Shown here piece by piece: positions 1-12,792 of a stretch of DNA of 64,000 nt. Source of the DNA: Psychrobacter fulvigenes (GTDB lineage Bacteria; Pseudomonadota; Gammaproteobacteria; Pseudomonadales; Moraxellaceae); the NCBI RefSeq assembly GCF_904846155.1, contig NZ_CAJGZP010000001.1:1-64000 (forward strand), read 5' to 3'. Each line of letters starts with the position of its first letter. Position 1 is the first letter of the stretch. The notes beneath the pieces are model-generated. The model was not told where the DNA came from and made no database searches. It worked only from the letters and a program-made list of their open reading frames with translations. Position numbers and translations under genes: made by a program.

Positions 1-1446
1 ATGATAGATACAGCAACGATTTGGGATAAGTGTCTAAACGACTTACGTTATCACGTTAAAGATAATGTATTCACTATGTGGTTAAGACCATTATCAGTCT
101 ATCAGGAGGCGCAGACTCTCGTTATTCTTGCTCCAAACGATTACTTCGTTACTTATATCAAAAAAAACCACTTACACGATATTCAACAACTGGTTGCTAA
201 GCACAGTCAAGGGAGTATTGAGGATGTGGTTGTTCGCGTTGATAACGCTGGCCGTAGTACGGACGAGAGCAGTCAGCCTCAGTCAGGTTCTTTATTTGTA
301 GAAGAGAAGCCCTCCCCTCCTCCAACAGATCATAACTTTGAAACTATACATCATAATAATGCGAAGGCAGATATTGAAGCCAATATGCGTCATGCAGAAC
401 TGGTCGACTCAGCCGATGCTAAATCGTTGAGTTATTTGAACCCTGATTTTACTTTTGAGACCTTTGTCACTGGTAAGTCCAATAACTTGGCTTATAAGGC
501 TTGTTATGAGCTAGGAAAGCGCCAATCTAAAAATCGTCATAATCCTTTGTTTATATATGGGCCTTCTGGTTTGGGAAAAACGCATTTAATGCACTCTGTA
601 GAACATCGGTATTTAAAAAATAATCAAAGTTTTTATTATTTCACTTCTGAAAAATTTATTAATCAATTGGTTTATTCATTAAGAAATAATAAAATAGAAG
701 ATTTTAAAAAGAAAATAAAAAAAGTAGATTTATTAATTGTAGATGATATTCACGTATTAGCAGGAAAGACCAAAAGTAGTAATGAGTTTTTGACATTATT
801 TGCTGACTTTACTAGTGGTAATAAGCAACTGATTTTGGCATCTGATCGTCATCCTTCACAGATGACTGAATTTGATGAACGTTTTAGATCGCGGTTTTCT
901 TGGGGTTTGACGGTCGCGGTTGACCCACCTGAGATCGATACTCGTGTGCAAATTTTGCAGAAAAAAGCAGCGTCATATGGTATGACACTGCCTAAAGAAT
1001 GTGCGTTGTTCATCGCCCAAAACGTGGTTTCTAATGTCAGACGTTTAGAGGGTGCTTTAAATCAGGTATTTGCGAATGCAAATTTGACAGGCGCACAGAT
1101 TACCCTTGAGATGGTGCAATATGCGCTGAAGGATATCGTCGCGCTGCGCGTGCAAGCGGTCAATATGGACAATATTCGTAAGGTTGTTGCTGAGTACTAT
1201 GATGTGACGGTCAAAGAGATCATGGGTCGTAAACGTACTCGTAGTATTGCACGGCCACGTCAAATAGCGATGGCGCTATCACGTGAGTTGACTGGTGACA
1301 GCTTTCCAGAGATTGGCCAGTCATTTGGTGGACGTGATCATACGACGGTGATGCATGCTTGTGATAAAGTGAACGAGCTGCGAGCTGCAGACCCAGCGTT
1401 TGACAAGGACTACAAGACATTAGCCCTGATGTTACAAGCTGGTTAG
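1..1446 (+). CDS. dnaA: Chromosomal replication initiator DnaA
   Basis: DnaA is the AAA+ ATPase that binds DnaA boxes and melts oriC. The 481-residue protein has the full architecture: an N-terminal DnaB/DiaA-interaction domain, a variable linker (about residues 85-145), the AAA+ core and a C-terminal DNA-binding domain. The P-loop GPSGLGKT is at 187-194, Walker B VDDIH at 247-251, and the DnaA signature starts with DHTT at 446. The P-loop has PS where most DnaA proteins have GV, and Walker B reads DDIH instead of the common DDIQ. The first base of the window is the A of the start codon, so the sequence was evidently opened at dnaA and the upstream rpmH side is not visible. Bases 600-780 are markedly more AT-rich than the rest of the gene. 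Confidence 0.97.
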   Translation: MIDTATIWDKCLNDLRYHVKDNVFTMWLRPLSVYQEAQTLVILAPNDYFVTYIKKNHLHDIQQLVAKHSQGSIEDVVVRVDNAGRSTDESSQPQSGSLFVEEKPSPPPTDHNFETIHHNNAKADIEANMRHAELVDSADAKSLSYLNPDFTFETFVTGKSNNLAYKACYELGKRQSKNRHNPLFIYGPSGLGKTHLMHSVEHRYLKNNQSFYYFTSEKFINQLVYSLRNNKIEDFKKKIKKVDLLIVDDIHVLAGKTKSSNEFLTLFADFTSGNKQLILASDRHPSQMTEFDERFRSRFSWGLTVAVDPPEIDTRVQILQKKAASYGMTLPKECALFIAQNVVSNVRRLEGALNQVFANANLTGAQITLEMVQYALKDIVALRVQAVNMDNIRKVVAEYYDVTVKEIMGRKRTRSIARPRQIAMALSRELTGDSFPEIGQSFGGRDHTTVMHACDKVNELRAADPAFDKDYKTLALMLQAG

Positions 1447-1606
1447 AAGGCCACAGCATCACTATGTTTTCGTCAATTAATATGGTTTATAATATTGAAA
1501 GTATGAGTAGAGCCATACTTTATGGATTATAGTCAGTAGACAGGGTATTATTAAGCCAGTATTTTGGATTTATAAAAAAGAATCATTCAAATAAGAGTAA
1601 CTAAGC

Positions 1607-2782
1607 ATGCAATTATCGATTAATCGAGAGTCGTTACTAAAAGCTATTAACTTGATCGCCAAGGCTGCTGATAAACGCCACAACATGGTTATTTTGGGCA
1701 ATATTAAGCTGCAACTTTCTGAGTCCGAGCTGATTTTGACTGCCTCTGATCTGGAAGTAGAGCTGACATCGACATTGAAATTGCCTGCTGGTGCATGTAT
1801 TGAAGCAGGCGAGACGACCTTACCAGCGACAAAACTAAAAGATATTTGTAGATCTTTACCTGCTCAGGCGCAGATTAACCTTGCTACTCAAGAAAATGAA
1901 CGCTGTTTGCTTACCAGTGGTAAAAGCCGATTTACTTTAGGGACTCTTCCTAGTGAGGATTATCCAAGCTTGGGCAATCCTGAAAATATTACACCCTTAA
2001 CGATTAGCCGTAATCGTCTGATTGATCTGATTCATAAGACCCAGTTTGCGATGGCAATCCAAGATGTACGTTATTATTTAACGGGTATGTTGTTTGACGT
2101 TTCACAGCAGCAATTGACGACAGTGGCAACAGATGGGCATAGATTGGCATTGGCGCGTAGCGTCATCGATGTCAGTAGCGACTTAAATATGCAGGCTATC
2201 TTGCCACGTAAAGCGGTCATTGAGCTTGAGCGCTTGGCTTCTGAGTTAGGAAAAATGCTTGGCGACAAAGATAACCCAGTCATACTCAGTTTTGGTCGTG
2301 AATTCTTACAAGTGAGCTTGCCGTTTGGTGATGTTGATAGTACAGGGCAGATAAATGATCATCTGATGGTGACTTTTACTGCGCGTCTGATCGATGGTAA
2401 ATTCCCTGATTACCGCCGTGTTATGCCAAGTAACACAGATAAGTTGGCATTATTTAACCAAGAAAAAATGACCGACGTACTACGCCGTGTCGCGATTTTG
2501 AGTAATGAAAAGTCACGTGGGGTAGTGTTTAATTTTGCCAGTGACGGTATGGTAGAAGTACGTGCCAATAATGCGGAGCAAGATGAAGCCGTCGAGATGA
2601 TACAAGCTAAGTATCAAGGTGAGCCGATGGAGTTGTCGTTTAACGCTGCGTATTTGCAAGATGTGCTAGGCGTTATCCAAGGTGATTTGCAAATGCATAT
2701 GAGCCAATCAAATGCCTCAGTGCTGGTCAACCAGCTTAATGATGAGTTCCATCAATATGTGATTATGCCAATGCGTGTATAG
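1607..2782 (+). CDS. dnaN: DNA polymerase III beta sliding clamp
   Basis: DnaN forms the ring-shaped processivity clamp that tethers DNA polymerase III and many other proteins to DNA. The 391-residue product shows the three repeated clamp domains, starting MQLSINRESLL and ending with the family-typical tail VMPMRV-like (IMPMRV). It is some 25 residues longer than the E. coli clamp, mostly through loops in the middle. It follows dnaA after a 160-bp gap, in the usual dnaA-dnaN-recF-gyrB order. No terminator is evident between dnaA and dnaN, so co-transcription is possible. Confidence 0.97.
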   Translation: MQLSINRESLLKAINLIAKAADKRHNMVILGNIKLQLSESELILTASDLEVELTSTLKLPAGACIEAGETTLPATKLKDICRSLPAQAQINLATQENERCLLTSGKSRFTLGTLPSEDYPSLGNPENITPLTISRNRLIDLIHKTQFAMAIQDVRYYLTGMLFDVSQQQLTTVATDGHRLALARSVIDVSSDLNMQAILPRKAVIELERLASELGKMLGDKDNPVILSFGREFLQVSLPFGDVDSTGQINDHLMVTFTARLIDGKFPDYRRVMPSNTDKLALFNQEKMTDVLRRVAILSNEKSRGVVFNFASDGMVEVRANNAEQDEAVEMIQAKYQGEPMELSFNAAYLQDVLGVIQGDLQMHMSQSNASVLVNQLNDEFHQYVIMPMRV

Positions 2783-2976
2783 TTTTTACATTCTTTTTTT
2801 AATTTTAAAAACATTATTAGCTTATGAGATAGACTTTATTTATCAGACTGTTTTGCCAATGGTTAGTAGCCCAGTTCTAACAATAAAGTCTCATCCTAAA
2901 ACCTGCCTAAATGCTTTTTAGACTAAACCTTTGCCTGTTAATTCGCAGGTGATCTTAATAGGCGGCTGTCGATACT

Positions 2977-4203
2977 ATGATTGAACGTCTACAAATATCT
3001 AACCTACGTAACTTGACCCAAGTTGATCTCCAGTCTGCTGTTTGCAATGTCATTATAGGTGCCAATGGCAGTGGTAAAACTTCACTACTTGAAGCGATAT
3101 TTTTACTATCAAGAGGGAAAAGCTTTCGCCATCATCAACCCAAGCGCTATATCCAGCACCACCAAAATACTGTCACTGTGCATGCTAAACTCAATGATAG
3201 CAGTACATTGGCTATCCAAAAGCAAGCCGATGCAACAACACTGTTACGCCTTAATCAAACCACTGTCTATAACCAAAGTATCTTAACTGAACAACTGCCA
3301 ACGTTGCTGATAGATCCATCCACAATGGATATGTTAGAGCAGGGAAGCGCCAGCCGTCGACAATTATTAGATTGGCTAGTGTTTCACATGAAACAAGGCT
3401 TTCATCCGCAATGGGTTGCTTATCAACGACTGCTAAAACAGCGCAATAGTTTGCTAAAAAAAACACATCACCTGACGCAGGTTCAGATTGCTGAGCTAAA
3501 GTCATGGGATAAAGGGCTTAGTAATCATGCTGCTCTTATTCATCATTATCGCGAACGAATTTTTATGGAATGGCAGCCTTATTTTGCTGAGAGTATTGCT
3601 CGGTTACTGCCTGCTTACGCTGAGCAATTAAGCTTGAGCTATAGTGCTGGGTACGATACCAATGTAGCGCTGGATGTGCAGCTTAACGAGCGCCTAGAGC
3701 AAGATTTGCAACTGGGATATACCCGTATTGGCAACCATCGAGCTGATATTCATGTACATTGGCGCTCTAATGCTTCGGCAGAATCTACAAACAGCGATTC
3801 AAAAAGTGCTACTGGGGACTCAAATAATGCTTCACAAATAGATACTATTAAGTTGCCAGTGTTAAAGGAACAAGCGGCTAATGTACTTTCTCGTGGTGAA
3901 AAAAAACTGCTGATAACTGCTTTGCGCTTATCTCAGCTGCCGTTACTACTCCATGCTGAACAAAGCGTAGATGCAGCTAGTGAGCTACTGAACGCTAGAG
4001 CCACTCCGGTGGTTCTCTTAGATGATATTACAGCAGAGCTAGATAATAGGGCTATAGAGATTTTATTGTCCACTTTGGCAAAGCTGCCTTGTCAGGTGTT
4101 TATGAGCAGCTTGACCGCCGATATCGTACCTTTGGTTAAAGAGCTATGGTCAAACCCTAATATGTTTCATGTGAAACAAGGTCAAGTTTCATCTACTCAA
4201 TAG
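2977..4203 (+). CDS. recF: DNA replication and repair protein RecF
   Basis: RecF is an SMC-like ATPase that, with RecO and RecR, loads RecA onto gapped DNA. The 408-residue protein has Walker A GANGSGKT at 28-35, the ABC signature LSRGEKK near 305 and Walker B VVLLDDI near 346. It is about 50 residues longer than E. coli RecF. Part of the extra length is a low-complexity Ser/Asn/Asp-rich insert starting near residue 264, just before the signature motif, probably a surface loop. Two near-perfect parS palindromes lie inside the gene, at 3380-3395 and 4163-4178. The second spans codons shortly before the stop. Confidence 0.95.
   Translation: MIERLQISNLRNLTQVDLQSAVCNVIIGANGSGKTSLLEAIFLLSRGKSFRHHQPKRYIQHHQNTVTVHAKLNDSSTLAIQKQADATTLLRLNQTTVYNQSILTEQLPTLLIDPSTMDMLEQGSASRRQLLDWLVFHMKQGFHPQWVAYQRLLKQRNSLLKKTHHLTQVQIAELKSWDKGLSNHAALIHHYRERIFMEWQPYFAESIARLLPAYAEQLSLSYSAGYDTNVALDVQLNERLEQDLQLGYTRIGNHRADIHVHWRSNASAESTNSDSKSATGDSNNASQIDTIKLPVLKEQAANVLSRGEKKLLITALRLSQLPLLLHAEQSVDAASELLNARATPVVLLDDITAELDNRAIEILLSTLAKLPCQVFMSSLTADIVPLVKELWSNPNMFHVKQGQVSSTQ
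3380..3395. other. parS-like palindrome inside recF
   Basis: TGTTTCACATGAAACA differs by one base from the widely conserved ParB site TGTTTCACGTGAAACA. It is the exact reverse complement of the second recF site at 4163-4178. It lies within coding sequence close to the replication origin, where ParB-parS centromeres normally cluster. Confidence 0.6.
4163..4178. other. parS-like palindrome at the end of recF
   Basis: TGTTTCATGTGAAACA has one mismatch to the ParB consensus and is the reverse complement of the 3380-3395 site. It lies within the last codons of recF. Confidence 0.6.
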
Positions 4204-7326
<3,123 letters not shown>

Positions 7327-7380
7327 ATTTTAGGTTTAAATGTTAAGTTCTAATCTTTAAGCATAAGAAGTTGTTAGTAT

Positions 7381-7411
7381 AAAGCCATTTTGTTCGCAAG
7401 GTGGCTTTTTT
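7381..7411 (+). terminator. Rho-independent terminator after gyrB
   Basis: An eight-pair stem (AAAGCCAT with GTGGCTTT, last pair G-U) around a 12-base loop runs into a T tract. It sits 55 bases after the gyrB stop and touches a parS site on its right. Confidence 0.85.
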
Positions 7412-7426
7412 GTTTCACGTGAAACG
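7411..7426. other. parS site
   Basis: TGTTTCACGTGAAACG matches the ParB site consensus in 15 of 16 positions. It directly follows the gyrB terminator, outside coding sequence. Confidence 0.85.
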
Positions 7427-7454
7427 CAACAAATAAAATAGCGAGGAAAATACT

Positions 7455-8936
7455 ATGCTAAACATAGAACAAAAGAAGTATTTGTCACAACTACCAAAGA
7501 CCGCACTCATTGATTTTGTCTCTGAAGTGTATGGAGTAGATAAAATGTTAGACAAAAAGATAGAGCGTCTGCTATTACAATCAGATAAGCCCAAACTCAT
7601 AAAAAAACTAACCACGACGCTCAAAGGACTCAGAAGACGAAGAAAATTTGTAGATTACTGGGAGTCTAGCGAATTTGCTACTGAGCTTCAACATTTAGCC
7701 AGTGATGTGATGAGCCTTTATCCTGAGCAACCACAACAGTGCTTGGCATTGCTTGAGTTGTTTATTGAATCAACGAATTCCAGCTTACAACGTGCTGATG
7801 ATTCGAACGGTTATATTGGTGATATTTATAGAGGTTTGATTTCATCTTGGCTGACAGTTGCTAGCACTTGCTATGAGCAAGAAAAGCAGGATATACCTAT
7901 GGATGAGCGCGACATACTCAGTCAGGCATGGGTGCAGAAAGTAAAAGCGTTGGCTGACGATAATGATTATGGTACTAAAGATAGTTTATTAGAAGGTATT
8001 GATCAGCTGTTATCTGAGCCTGAGATACGTGGATTGATTGCTGATTATCAACAAAAGTATGAAACTGTGTTGGCTAAAAAGGCAGATAAAGATAAGCTCA
8101 CTGATGGCCAAAAAAAACCCCTATACGATGCTGACTATACTATTGCTTATGAAAAAATGAGTATTGAGCTTGCTCTTAAAGATTTAGCAAAGGCGTTGGG
8201 TGATGTGAGTTTTTTTGAAGCCATTTATCTTGAGATATATCCTGAGCGACCGCTTCATCCACGCAGATTAGAAGGCTTGCTGGAGTTTTTGGTAGGCCAC
8301 AACGCTTATGATAGGGCACTCAGCTACTTAAACGAAGAGTGGCAAAGTGATGGTCTGTTAGATAAGGTAAAGCGCTTAGAGTGGTTAAATAAAATATATG
8401 AAAAACAGAATAATACCGAGGTGCAACTAAAGATACTGGGGAAGGCGTTTGAGTTACAGTCTTCTCCTGCACGTCTAAAGGCAATTATGGCTGTGGCTAA
8501 ACCCGCTGAACAAGCCCATTGGCGAAAAAGAGCTTATGAATTGGCAGGGCAGCAAGAAGATATTAATATGGCGACCACATTGTTATTGGAGATTGGAGAG
8601 ATTAAGCTTGCTAATAAGGTCGCTGTAGCTCGTCATACCCAGTTTGCCAATTTGCACTATAAGACCTTGACTGGCATGTTAAAAGAGTTACCAGCGGGCA
8701 CTGATTTAATTCAAGTGATCATTTATCGAAGTTTACTTAATGATATTCTGGACAGTGCTCGCAGTAAAGCTTATGGTCACGCTGCTCGCTATTTCAATCG
8801 TCTAACAAAGCTTGATGCTGTGATTAGTAAAACTTCCATCCTTTACAGTGAGCTTGTGACCCATCAAGAGTATGTTATTGCGCTTAAAGATAAACATGGT
8901 AAAAAGCGTAGTTTTTGGGAAAAAGCAGAAGATTAG
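7455..8936 (+). CDS. Conserved hypothetical protein (possibly DUF6880-like)
   Basis: I do not recognise this 493-residue protein with certainty. It has no signal peptide or membrane segment and is rich in Leu, Lys and Glu. It looks like an all-helical, repeat-type (TPR/HEAT-like) cytoplasmic protein. The segment QRADDSNGYIGDIYRG near residues 115-130 resembles a signature I associate with the DUF6880 family of uncharacterised proteins; that assignment is from memory. The start is supported by a GAGGA ribosome-binding site seven bases upstream. It is flanked by parS sites on both sides (7411 and 8947), and no partner gene suggests a function. Confidence 0.75.
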   Translation: MLNIEQKKYLSQLPKTALIDFVSEVYGVDKMLDKKIERLLLQSDKPKLIKKLTTTLKGLRRRRKFVDYWESSEFATELQHLASDVMSLYPEQPQQCLALLELFIESTNSSLQRADDSNGYIGDIYRGLISSWLTVASTCYEQEKQDIPMDERDILSQAWVQKVKALADDNDYGTKDSLLEGIDQLLSEPEIRGLIADYQQKYETVLAKKADKDKLTDGQKKPLYDADYTIAYEKMSIELALKDLAKALGDVSFFEAIYLEIYPERPLHPRRLEGLLEFLVGHNAYDRALSYLNEEWQSDGLLDKVKRLEWLNKIYEKQNNTEVQLKILGKAFELQSSPARLKAIMAVAKPAEQAHWRKRAYELAGQQEDINMATTLLLEIGEIKLANKVAVARHTQFANLHYKTLTGMLKELPAGTDLIQVIIYRSLLNDILDSARSKAYGHAARYFNRLTKLDAVISKTSILYSELVTHQEYVIALKDKHGKKRSFWEKAED

Positions 8937-8946
8937 CATGAAGTTA

Positions 8947-8962
8947 TGTTTCACGTGAAACT
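8947..8962. other. parS site
   Basis: TGTTTCACGTGAAACT matches the ParB consensus in 15 of 16 positions. It lies between the hypothetical gene and the first mntP. Right after it, at 8971-8986, is a half copy of the dispersed palindrome family described at 21524 and 24495 (CCAG-N-CGCACTGTAT). Confidence 0.85.
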
Positions 8963-9035
8963 TAACTTATCCCAGTCGCACTGTATTTATTTTATGGTGA
9001 ATCGACTATAACAAATTTCGATAAGCGAAAAAAAG

Positions 9036-9644
9036 ATGATTGAAGTAGTACTATTAGCTATCGCTTTAGCAATGGATGCGTTCGCAGTAGCGATTGGACT
9101 GGGTGCCAAGTCGCAAAAACAGAGTAAGCAGTATTTGCTGCGACTGGCTATTTATGCGGCGTTATATTTTGGTATTGCACAGGGTGTAATGCCACTTATA
9201 GGTTACTTATTGGGCGCGGCACTGTTAGGTTGGCTAGCCGCTGCTGCCCCTTGGATTGGCGGCATTATTCTTATTGGCCTCGGTGGAAAGATGCTTTATG
9301 AGGTTTTGACTGGCGATGAAGAAGAAGCGGTAGACAGTGCGTTTCACCTAAAATCTGACACTGATGATGCTGCTGCCGTCATAAACAATAGCATCAATCA
9401 TCGCACTATGTTTACGCTTGCGATTGCGACCAGCATTGATGCCATGGCGGCAGGGTTCACCCTTAATTTATTAGCGCTTAATGCATGGTTGGCTTGTCTG
9501 ATTATCGCTTTAGTAACCGCTGGGTTCAGCTTCTTCGGTGTTTATTTAGGCGAAAAATCTGGCACATGGCTAGAGGATAAAGCAGAAGCGTTGGGCGGAA
9601 TCGTGCTAGTTGTCATTGGGGTAAAAGTTATGTTTTTTAGCTAG
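9036..9644 (+). CDS. mntP: Manganese efflux pump MntP (copy 1)
   Basis: MntP exports excess Mn2+ across the inner membrane. The 202-residue protein has six predicted membrane helices arranged as two repeats. Each repeat carries its family motif: [12 protein letters not shown] near residue 13 and SIDAMAAGF near 130, holding the aspartates known to be needed for transport. The cytoplasmic loop between the repeats is acidic ([10 protein letters not shown]). The start has only a poor ribosome-binding site in an A-rich run. About 100 bases separate it from the gene upstream and I see no Mn-riboswitch fold there. A paralogue follows immediately. Confidence 0.93.
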   Translation: MIEVVLLAIALAMDAFAVAIGLGAKSQKQSKQYLLRLAIYAALYFGIAQGVMPLIGYLLGAALLGWLAAAAPWIGGIILIGLGGKMLYEVLTGDEEEAVDSAFHLKSDTDDAAAVINNSINHRTMFTLAIATSIDAMAAGFTLNLLALNAWLACLIIALVTAGFSFFGVYLGEKSGTWLEDKAEALGGIVLVVIGVKVMFFS

Positions 9645-9726
9645 ATAACTTCTGCTAAATAACTTTAGCTTAGTAAGTATGATATCGATCCCAAAAAAAG
9701 CTGGCTATTAAAGTAGGAGTAAAAAC

Positions 9727-10365
9727 ATGTTTGAAGCTTTTTTACTCGCCATTGCTTTAACAATGGACGCGTTTGCAGTGTCAATCAGTTTGGGCGCAAA
9801 AGCCCAAAAGCAGAGTCGTGCCTATATTCTGCGCTTAGCTATTTATACGGCACTATATTTCGGTACTGCACAGGGCATTATGCCGCTCATCGGTCATATA
9901 TTGGATTCTGTCCTGTTAGGTTGGTTGGCTGCTGCCGCACCCTTGATTGGTGGTATTATCCTTATATCATTGGGTGCTGTCATGCTCTATGAGTCCTTTA
10001 TTGTCATGGCTCGAGAGGCTGCAAGCGATAGCAAGCAAGATACAAATACCAGCAATACTCATAAAGACATCGAAGTTAACGCCAAAGCGCTCAAGGATAA
10101 GGATGCCGCTAAAGTTATTCGTCATCGCACCATGTTGACTCTAGCCATAGGCACCAGTATCGATGCGATGGCAGCAGGATTTACTTTGAATTTGATGGCG
10201 CTCAATGCATGGCTAGTATGCTTGATTATCGCAATTGTGACGGCTATGTTTGGGTTGGTCGGGGTTTATTTAGGCTGGCGTTCAGGCACATGGCTTGAGA
10301 GTAAAGCTGAGATACTGGGCGGACTGGTATTGATAGCTATGGGAATAAAGGTCATGATTTTTTGA
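9727..10365 (+). CDS. mntP: Manganese efflux pump MntP (copy 2)
   Basis: This second MntP of 212 residues is clearly homologous to the preceding gene along its length. It shares [19 protein letters not shown] near the N terminus and the SIDAMAAGF motif, but has a longer, more charged central loop (residues about 95-135). Both aspartate motifs are intact, so it is probably functional. A TAGGAG ribosome-binding site precedes the ATG. The 82-bp gap to copy 1 lacks a terminator, so the two are probably co-transcribed. They are related by tandem duplication with substantial divergence. The central loop and the ion-selectivity helices are where they differ most, so different metal preference or regulation is possible. 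Confidence 0.92.
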   Translation: MFEAFLLAIALTMDAFAVSISLGAKAQKQSRAYILRLAIYTALYFGTAQGIMPLIGHILDSVLLGWLAAAAPLIGGIILISLGAVMLYESFIVMAREAASDSKQDTNTSNTHKDIEVNAKALKDKDAAKVIRHRTMLTLAIGTSIDAMAAGFTLNLMALNAWLVCLIIAIVTAMFGLVGVYLGWRSGTWLESKAEILGGLVLIAMGIKVMIF

Positions 10366-10473
10366 TATAGTCGGAGCACTTTTAAACCGCTATGGTGTTA
10401 CCCGCCCTAAATGTACTTAGTGTACTATCTGCGGTCGGTCGCCTTGTAGCGATTTTAAAACTCCTTGACTATA
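10366..10473. repeat. MITE-like imperfect inverted repeat
   Basis: A 108-bp element starts one base after the mntP copy 2 stop. Its arms begin TATAGTC and end GACTATA. They continue through GGAG, TTTTAAA and CGCTA blocks that match after small gaps. An inner palindrome around CTAAATGTACTTAG lies in the middle. There is no ORF. The size and terminal inverted repeats suggest a miniature mobile or REP-like element. Confidence 0.6.
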
Positions 10474-10514
10474 CTGGGCTATGCACCATGAATATCAAAA
10501 ACCATACAGCATAA

Positions 10515-10549
10515 AAAAACACCGCTTTGGATGCCAGAGCGGTGTTTTT
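10515..10549. terminator. Bidirectional terminator between mntP and rlmF
   Basis: A perfect 12-pair stem (AAAAACACCGCT with AGCGGTGTTTTT) surrounds an 11-base loop, with A and T tracts on its two flanks. It can serve mntP on the plus strand and rlmF on the minus strand. It overlaps the first base of a parS site. Confidence 0.85.
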
Positions 10550-10564
10550 GTTTCACGTGAAACC
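10549..10564. other. parS site
   Basis: TGTTTCACGTGAAACC is a 15/16 match to the ParB consensus. Like the site at 7411, it directly adjoins a transcription terminator. Confidence 0.85.
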
Positions 10565-10587
10565 TAAATAAGTAGTATTTTTATCAA

Positions 10588-11646
10588 TTACTCTTCGTCA
10601 GTGTCAAAACGCCATGCTAATACACGGGTATTCTTTTGACCCTGGCTCATCTCTATGATGCGCATTTGTGCGACATCGAGTTGTTTTAACAGTAATTGCA
10701 AAGGTTTAACATTCTCTGATTTGGATACGAGAGTGGTAAACCAACCAACATGCTCGGCGAAGTTTTGACTCTCTTTTATCATGTTAGTCAAAAATGCAAT
10801 CTCGCCGCCCTCACTCCATAATTCTTTATGCTGACCACCGAAGTTTAGGTTTTGTGCAGCATTACCAGTCTTGGTTGAATGTCGGCTGACTTGCTCGTTT
10901 TTATTTTTACCGCGGTGCCTTTGTAAATTGTGCTGCTTACGGGTATTGGCTTCCATCGCTTCTTCTAATGAAGCATGGAATGGAGGGTTGCAAACCACCA
11001 CATCGAAGTAATCTTGACGACCGATAATACCAGCAAAAAACTGCTTAGGATTGGATTGCAGTTTGACTTTAACCGTGCCTTTTAGCTTTGGATTGGCGTC
11101 ACAAATCAGTGCGGCGGTATTGACCGAAATAGGGTCGATATCACTGGCGGTAAAACGCCATCCATAGCTTTGGCTACCAATAATTGGATAAATAGCACTG
11201 GCACCGGTACCAATATCTAAGGCGTGGATTTCTTTACCAGTAGGCGGGGTATTATCGGCATTCACGTGGCTGGTTTGCGCGAGCAAGTCAGCAATATAGT
11301 GAATATAATCGGCGCGACCAGGAATAGGCGGGCACAAATAGCCTTCAGGAATGTCCCAAAACTTGACACCGTAATAATGAGCCAATAGCGCCTGATTGAG
11401 TACACGTACGGCCTGATGGTCGGAGAAGTTAATCGTTGGCTCGCCATTAGGATTAGTAATCGTATGCTTGGCAAGCTCAGGTAAAGCGCGGGTCAATACG
11501 GCAAAGTCATAGCGACCTTGATGTGGGTTGCGCGGGTGTAGCTTACCGAGTTTTTTGGCGGTCTCAGGTGAGCGGTTTCTGTGTTTATTAGTGTTTGGTC
11601 TACTGGTCATAGTGTGGGGCTTTGATGTTTGGATATAACCAACCAT
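10588..11646 (-). CDS. rlmF: 23S rRNA (adenine-1618-N6) methyltransferase RlmF
   Basis: RlmF methylates A1618 of 23S rRNA using S-adenosylmethionine. The 352-residue product carries the family N-terminal block [13 protein letters not shown], the ILCPP-like block [15 protein letters not shown], the SAM-binding [12 protein letters not shown] and the catalytic NPPFHAS. It ends with an RNA-binding region containing [16 protein letters not shown]. It is about 45 residues longer than the E. coli enzyme, partly from a basic N-terminal extension. A second ATG at 11610 (residue 13) could be the true start, as neither has a good ribosome-binding site. It stands alone on the minus strand next to an exporter gene. 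Confidence 0.93.
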   Translation of the reverse strand: MVGYIQTSKPHTMTSRPNTNKHRNRSPETAKKLGKLHPRNPHQGRYDFAVLTRALPELAKHTITNPNGEPTINFSDHQAVRVLNQALLAHYYGVKFWDIPEGYLCPPIPGRADYIHYIADLLAQTSHVNADNTPPTGKEIHALDIGTGASAIYPIIGSQSYGWRFTASDIDPISVNTAALICDANPKLKGTVKVKLQSNPKQFFAGIIGRQDYFDVVVCNPPFHASLEEAMEANTRKQHNLQRHRGKNKNEQVSRHSTKTGNAAQNLNFGGQHKELWSEGGEIAFLTNMIKESQNFAEHVGWFTTLVSKSENVKPLQLLLKQLDVAQMRIIEMSQGQKNTRVLAWRFDTDEE

Positions 11647-11675
11647 TTTAGCAGATTTCGCGGGTAACGAATGTC

Positions 11676-12449
11676 TTATCGGCTACGTAAAATGAGGTTT
11701 AATCCCAATACTATCATCGCTGTACCCAATACGCGGTCGATCCAATGCTCAAAGCGTTGAAAGCGTCGATGAATTGCAGGGATGGATAGCAACATTACCA
11801 CGGTACTAAACCATGCCATCTGCAAGACCATCATCCATACACCATAAATGGCCAACTGCCACAGTGGTATGCCGGGTGATAAAACTAAGGTAAATATCGC
11901 CACAAAATAGACTGGCGCTTTTGGATTAAAGACATTGCAAAAAAAGCCACGACGTAGAATGGCGAACGTTGAGTCATTATTGGTAGAGGGTTGTTTCTTA
12001 AACAGGTTCTTAGACAAGCTTTTAGCAGTAGGGCTTTGTGTTAATAGTTTTTCGTTAGCAAGTGGCAGTACTTGCTTGGCAGGCGTGGTCTGTGAAACAT
12101 CCAAGCCGACATTTTCTGAGTCTGCCGCATTTGTTGAGGCTGCTAAATCTGACGGCTTTTTTGGTTTGGCTTGGATGCCTTGCCAACCGAGATAAATAAG
12201 ATAGCTACCGCCCAACCACTTAATAGCGGTCAATAATGGCTGCGAATGGGCGATGACCGTCGCTAGTCCTAGCACCGAATAGATAATATGTACGGCTAAA
12301 CCAAGCGTAATACCCAAACTGCAAATCAAACCAGTACGGCGACCTTTTGCTAAAGTTTGCTGTGAAACCAAGACAAAATCAGGGCCAGGGGAGGCGGCAG
12401 CGAGTAGATGGACGCTGGTGATAAGCAAAAAACCGTGCCAAAATTCCAT
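11676..12449 (-). CDS. LysE/RhtB-family amino-acid exporter
   Basis: LysE/RhtB proteins are inner-membrane exporters of amino acids or derivatives. The protein opens with [12 protein letters not shown] and the family motif [12 protein letters not shown] in the first membrane helix; about six helices follow. The central cytoplasmic loop between helices 3 and 4 has an insertion of roughly 60 polar residues (about 80-140), making it longer than the usual 205-210. An upstream in-frame ATG at 12491 would add a charged 14-residue leader. I prefer 12449 because the membrane helix starts right after it. The substrate cannot be read from sequence. Confidence 0.85.
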   Translation of the reverse strand: MEFWHGFLLITSVHLLAAASPGPDFVLVSQQTLAKGRRTGLICSLGITLGLAVHIIYSVLGLATVIAHSQPLLTAIKWLGGSYLIYLGWQGIQAKPKKPSDLAASTNAADSENVGLDVSQTTPAKQVLPLANEKLLTQSPTAKSLSKNLFKKQPSTNNDSTFAILRRGFFCNVFNPKAPVYFVAIFTLVLSPGIPLWQLAIYGVWMMVLQMAWFSTVVMLLSIPAIHRRFQRFEHWIDRVLGTAMIVLGLNLILRSR

Positions 12450-12644
12450 AAAATGCTCTGAGTGAAGTCTTAATTTGGATAATAGTTGCACTTATCGCAA
12501 ATCAGGTCAACTGATATTGATGGCAGCTATGAATAGCAATGCTAAAACGGTGCTTGCGTTGCAAGGGGTGTATGTCTATATTGAAAGTGAACGATGTTAA
12601 AAACACTCTACATAGATACAATCCAAAATGAATGTCTATATCTC

Positions 12645-12721
12645 CGTATAGCTGGAAGAAATTTTTTTGCTTGCTGTGCGCTTTGCCAGACAGAGGCTGC
12701 AAAAATTTCTTCCAGCCATAC
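12645..12721. repeat. Dispersed palindromic repeat, copy 1
   Basis: This is an imperfect palindrome between the exporter and the crotonase. The outer arms GCTGGAAGAAATTTTT and AAAAATTTCTTCCAGC pair perfectly. The central part contains TTGCTTGCTGTG and CAGAGGCTGC, also found in the copies at 21524 and 24495. The rest of the 340-bp gap 12450-12792 shows no gene. The crotonase ribosome-binding site AAAGGAA is at its right end. Confidence 0.75.
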
Positions 12722-12792
12722 TTTATCTATTGTGGGTTAGTCTAACTATGTCACTGACCTCATAACAAGAATAAACTTTAAAAGGAAATACC

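Noticed and set aside
8963..9035. Manganese (yybP-ykoY) riboswitch in front of mntP
   Set aside because: The leader is too short and no yybP-ykoY-like conserved loops were seen; it holds a parS site and half a dispersed repeat.
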